DNA of 6,306 bases from Flavobacteriaceae bacterium. Its GTDB lineage: Bacteria > Bacteroidota > Bacteroidia > Flavobacteriales > Flavobacteriaceae. This document shows positions 5,315 to 6,306 of the stretch, one piece after another. Positions within the stretch are counted from its first letter, which is position 1. Every line of letters starts with the position of its first letter. The translations under genes were made by a program, and so were the position numbers. The notes beneath the pieces were generated by a model. It had not been told where the DNA came from, ran no database searches, and worked only from the letters and a program-made list of their open reading frames with translations. The stretch is from contig JALZVC010000146.1 in NCBI GenBank assembly GCA_023301205.1, positions 1 to 6,306 of the forward strand, in the 5' to 3' direction.

Positions 5315-5345
5315 TTTGATGTCAGTAAATAGAATCGTATCTTTA
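5315..5345 (+). promoter_or_regulatory. Promoter of the ribosome hibernation factor gene
   Basis: TTTG (5315-5318), a 19-base spacer and TATCTTTA (5338-5345) make the best Bacteroidota-type promoter in the window, with one mismatch at -7. The start would be near 5351, about 20 bases before the ATG. The inverted repeat CGTAT (5336-5340) / ATACG (5347-5351) overlaps the -7 element and could be a small operator or the base of a leader hairpin. Confidence 0.6.
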
Positions 5346-5370
5346 AATACGAATTTTAAATTATAGTATT

Positions 5371-5676
5371 ATGAATATCAACTTTGAATATAAGGACGTA
5401 GCGGCAAGTAAACGATTAGAGGCATTAGCAATAGAGAAACTTGATAAGCTAGAAAACAAGTATGATTTTATTGTGGCAGCAGATGTGTATTTCAAAAATG
5501 AGAACACAAAAGGCGCAGATGACGGGAAGACTGTAGAGATTAGACTAAACGTACCTGGAGCTACATTGTTCTCTTCAGATCATAGCACATCGTTTGAGGC
5601 TTCTATAGCAAAAGCGGTTAATGAGGTTGGAGTACAAGCACAGAAAAAGAAAGATAAGATGCAGGCGCATCATTAA
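5371..5676 (+). CDS. hpf: Ribosome hibernation promoting factor, short HPF/RaiA family
   Basis: A 101-residue cytoplasmic protein of the HPF/YfiA (RaiA) family. These proteins sit in the mRNA and tRNA channel of the 30S subunit and idle ribosomes in stationary phase or stress. The fold is visible in the sequence: a first strand (MNINFEYKDV), a helix (ASKRLEALAIEKLDKLENKY, about 12-31), three strands (FIVAADVYFKN, TVEIRLNVPG and TLFSSDHS) and a basic C-terminal helix (SFEASIAKAVNEVGVQAQKKKDK, about 74-96). It lacks the extra C-terminal dimerisation domain of long HPF, so it is the short type. The ATG at 5371 follows a strong promoter and a short A/T-rich leader without a Shine-Dalgarno motif. 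A strong terminator follows, so it is monocistronic. Confidence 0.93.
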   Translation: MNINFEYKDVAASKRLEALAIEKLDKLENKYDFIVAADVYFKNENTKGADDGKTVEIRLNVPGATLFSSDHSTSFEASIAKAVNEVGVQAQKKKDKMQAHH

Positions 5677-5696
5677 ACTTCAAATAACAAATAGAG

Positions 5697-5735
5697 AAGC
5701 CACTAAAATCTTATGATTTTAGTGGCTTTATTTTT
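5697..5735. terminator. Terminator shared by the convergent hpf and methyltransferase genes
   Basis: A perfect 14-base-pair stem, AAGCCACTAAAATC (5697-5710) with GATTTTAGTGGCTT (5715-5728), closes a TTAT loop. On the plus strand TTT-A-TTTTT follows, making a strong terminator for hpf. On the minus strand it begins 5 bases past the methyltransferase stop and is followed by a T-rich but interrupted stretch, so it may also stop that transcript. The plus-strand T-run overlaps the methyltransferase stop codon (5734-5736). Confidence 0.9.
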
Positions 5736-6306
5736 AATAGGATCTATAGTAGCCACACTTTAAGTAAGCGCCCTCTGGAAAACCAATAGGATGATCTATA
5801 TCGTGAAACGTTTTATCAAAAAAATCAAAGGGTTTCCCCGACGCTTTTAAAGTCTCTGCATTAATCTGGAAAAATTCATCTGCCGTAATCCTGGAACTAC
5901 AAGAGGCTAACACTAACAATCCATTTTTAGCCACTAATTGAGCTCCTATACGAGCCAACTGGGCATATTTCTTTTTTGCCACTGCTATTTCCCTTTTATT
6001 TTTTGCAAAACTAGGTGGATCAATTACCACGACGTCGTACTGTTTACATTCTTTAATTAAGGCTTCTAATTCTAAAAAAGCATCACCCACTATAGTAAAA
6101 TGTTTAGCCTTATGCTTATTTAGTTTTCCATTCTCTTTGGCAACTTCTAGAGCTTGCGCGCTTATATCAAGGCTTGTTACTTCTGTTGCTCCTTTTGCTA
6201 AAGCATGAATTGAAAATCCACCAGCATAACTAAACACATCTAGCATTGTTTTTCCCTTACTTAAACATCCTACACGTCTTCTGTTCTCGCGATGGTCTAA
6301 AAAATA
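5734..6306 (-). CDS. RlmI-like class I SAM-dependent rRNA methyltransferase (partial, 5' end missing)
   Basis: The C-terminal 190 residues of a 23S rRNA methyltransferase of the RlmI/YccW type, which transfers a methyl group from S-adenosylmethionine to a cytosine. The frame is open to the right edge: before the Met at 6246 it continues with YFLDHRENRRRVG, the conserved block preceding the SAM fold, so that Met is internal. Visible motifs, numbered from the edge, are SAM motif I DVFSYAGGFS (23-32), LDIS (46-49), motif IV DPPSF (96-100), SCS with the likely catalytic Cys136 (135-137), and TFHDIDHPIGFPEGAYLK near the end. Family members are about 390-400 residues, so roughly half, including the N-terminal PUA domain, lies outside the window. 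It converges with hpf on a shared hairpin. The exact target base is inferred from the family. Confidence 0.92.
   Translation of the reverse strand, partial: YFLDHRENRRRVGCLSKGKTMLDVFSYAGGFSIHALAKGATEVTSLDISAQALEVAKENGKLNKHKAKHFTIVGDAFLELEALIKECKQYDVVVIDPPSFAKNKREIAVAKKKYAQLARIGAQLVAKNGLLVLASCSSRITADEFFQINAETLKASGKPFDFFDKTFHDIDHPIGFPEGAYLKCGYYRSY

Noticed and set aside
6244..6246. ATG at 6246 as the methyltransferase start
   Set aside because: The same frame continues to the window edge with the family-conserved FLDHRENRRRVG block, so this Met is internal.

Overview
The window looks like chromosomal DNA of a marine-type Bacteroidota bacterium, most likely Flavobacteriaceae. It is AT-rich and starts lack Shine-Dalgarno motifs. 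Several upstream regions carry sequences close to the Bacteroidota promoter (TTTG or TTG at -33, TAnnTTTG at -7). The gene families also fit: a cold-shock protein with a lysine-rich head, a YceI-like secreted protein, and a short hibernation factor. The genus assignment is inference only.

Positions 1-3189 hold an RNA-handling and chaperone block, all on the minus strand. Reading from its 5' end, it contains a long cold-shock-domain protein (3189-2728) with its own terminator, a 63-residue CspA-like protein (2325-2134) with its own terminator, a J-domain/KTSC protein (2012-1563), and a DEAD-box RNA helicase (1486-146). The helicase probably shares a transcript with the J-domain gene, since only 76 bases with hairpins lie between them. 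RNA-binding cold-shock proteins, an RNA helicase and an Hsp70 co-chaperone side by side suggest work on RNA and protein folding, perhaps in the cold. That link is inferred from family knowledge.

Positions 3310-4902 hold a divergent pair. On the minus strand is an unusual membrane regulator with a signal or lipoprotein N-terminus, a periplasmic domain, one transmembrane helix, and an OmpR/PhoB-type winged helix at the cytoplasmic C-terminus. On the plus strand is a secreted YceI-family protein. Between them lies a run of four CTTTTnACA-like repeats at 11, 11 and 10-base spacing, the kind of tandem site OmpR/PhoB-type proteins bind. I infer a self-contained envelope-sensing module in which the regulator controls yceI and perhaps itself.

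Positions 4946-6306 hold a 60-residue single-pass membrane protein (minus), a short ribosome hibernation factor (plus) with a good promoter, and the C-terminal half of an RlmI-like rRNA methyltransferase (minus) that runs off the right edge. The last two genes converge on a strong hairpin terminator. I see no mobile element, CRISPR array, tRNA or rRNA.
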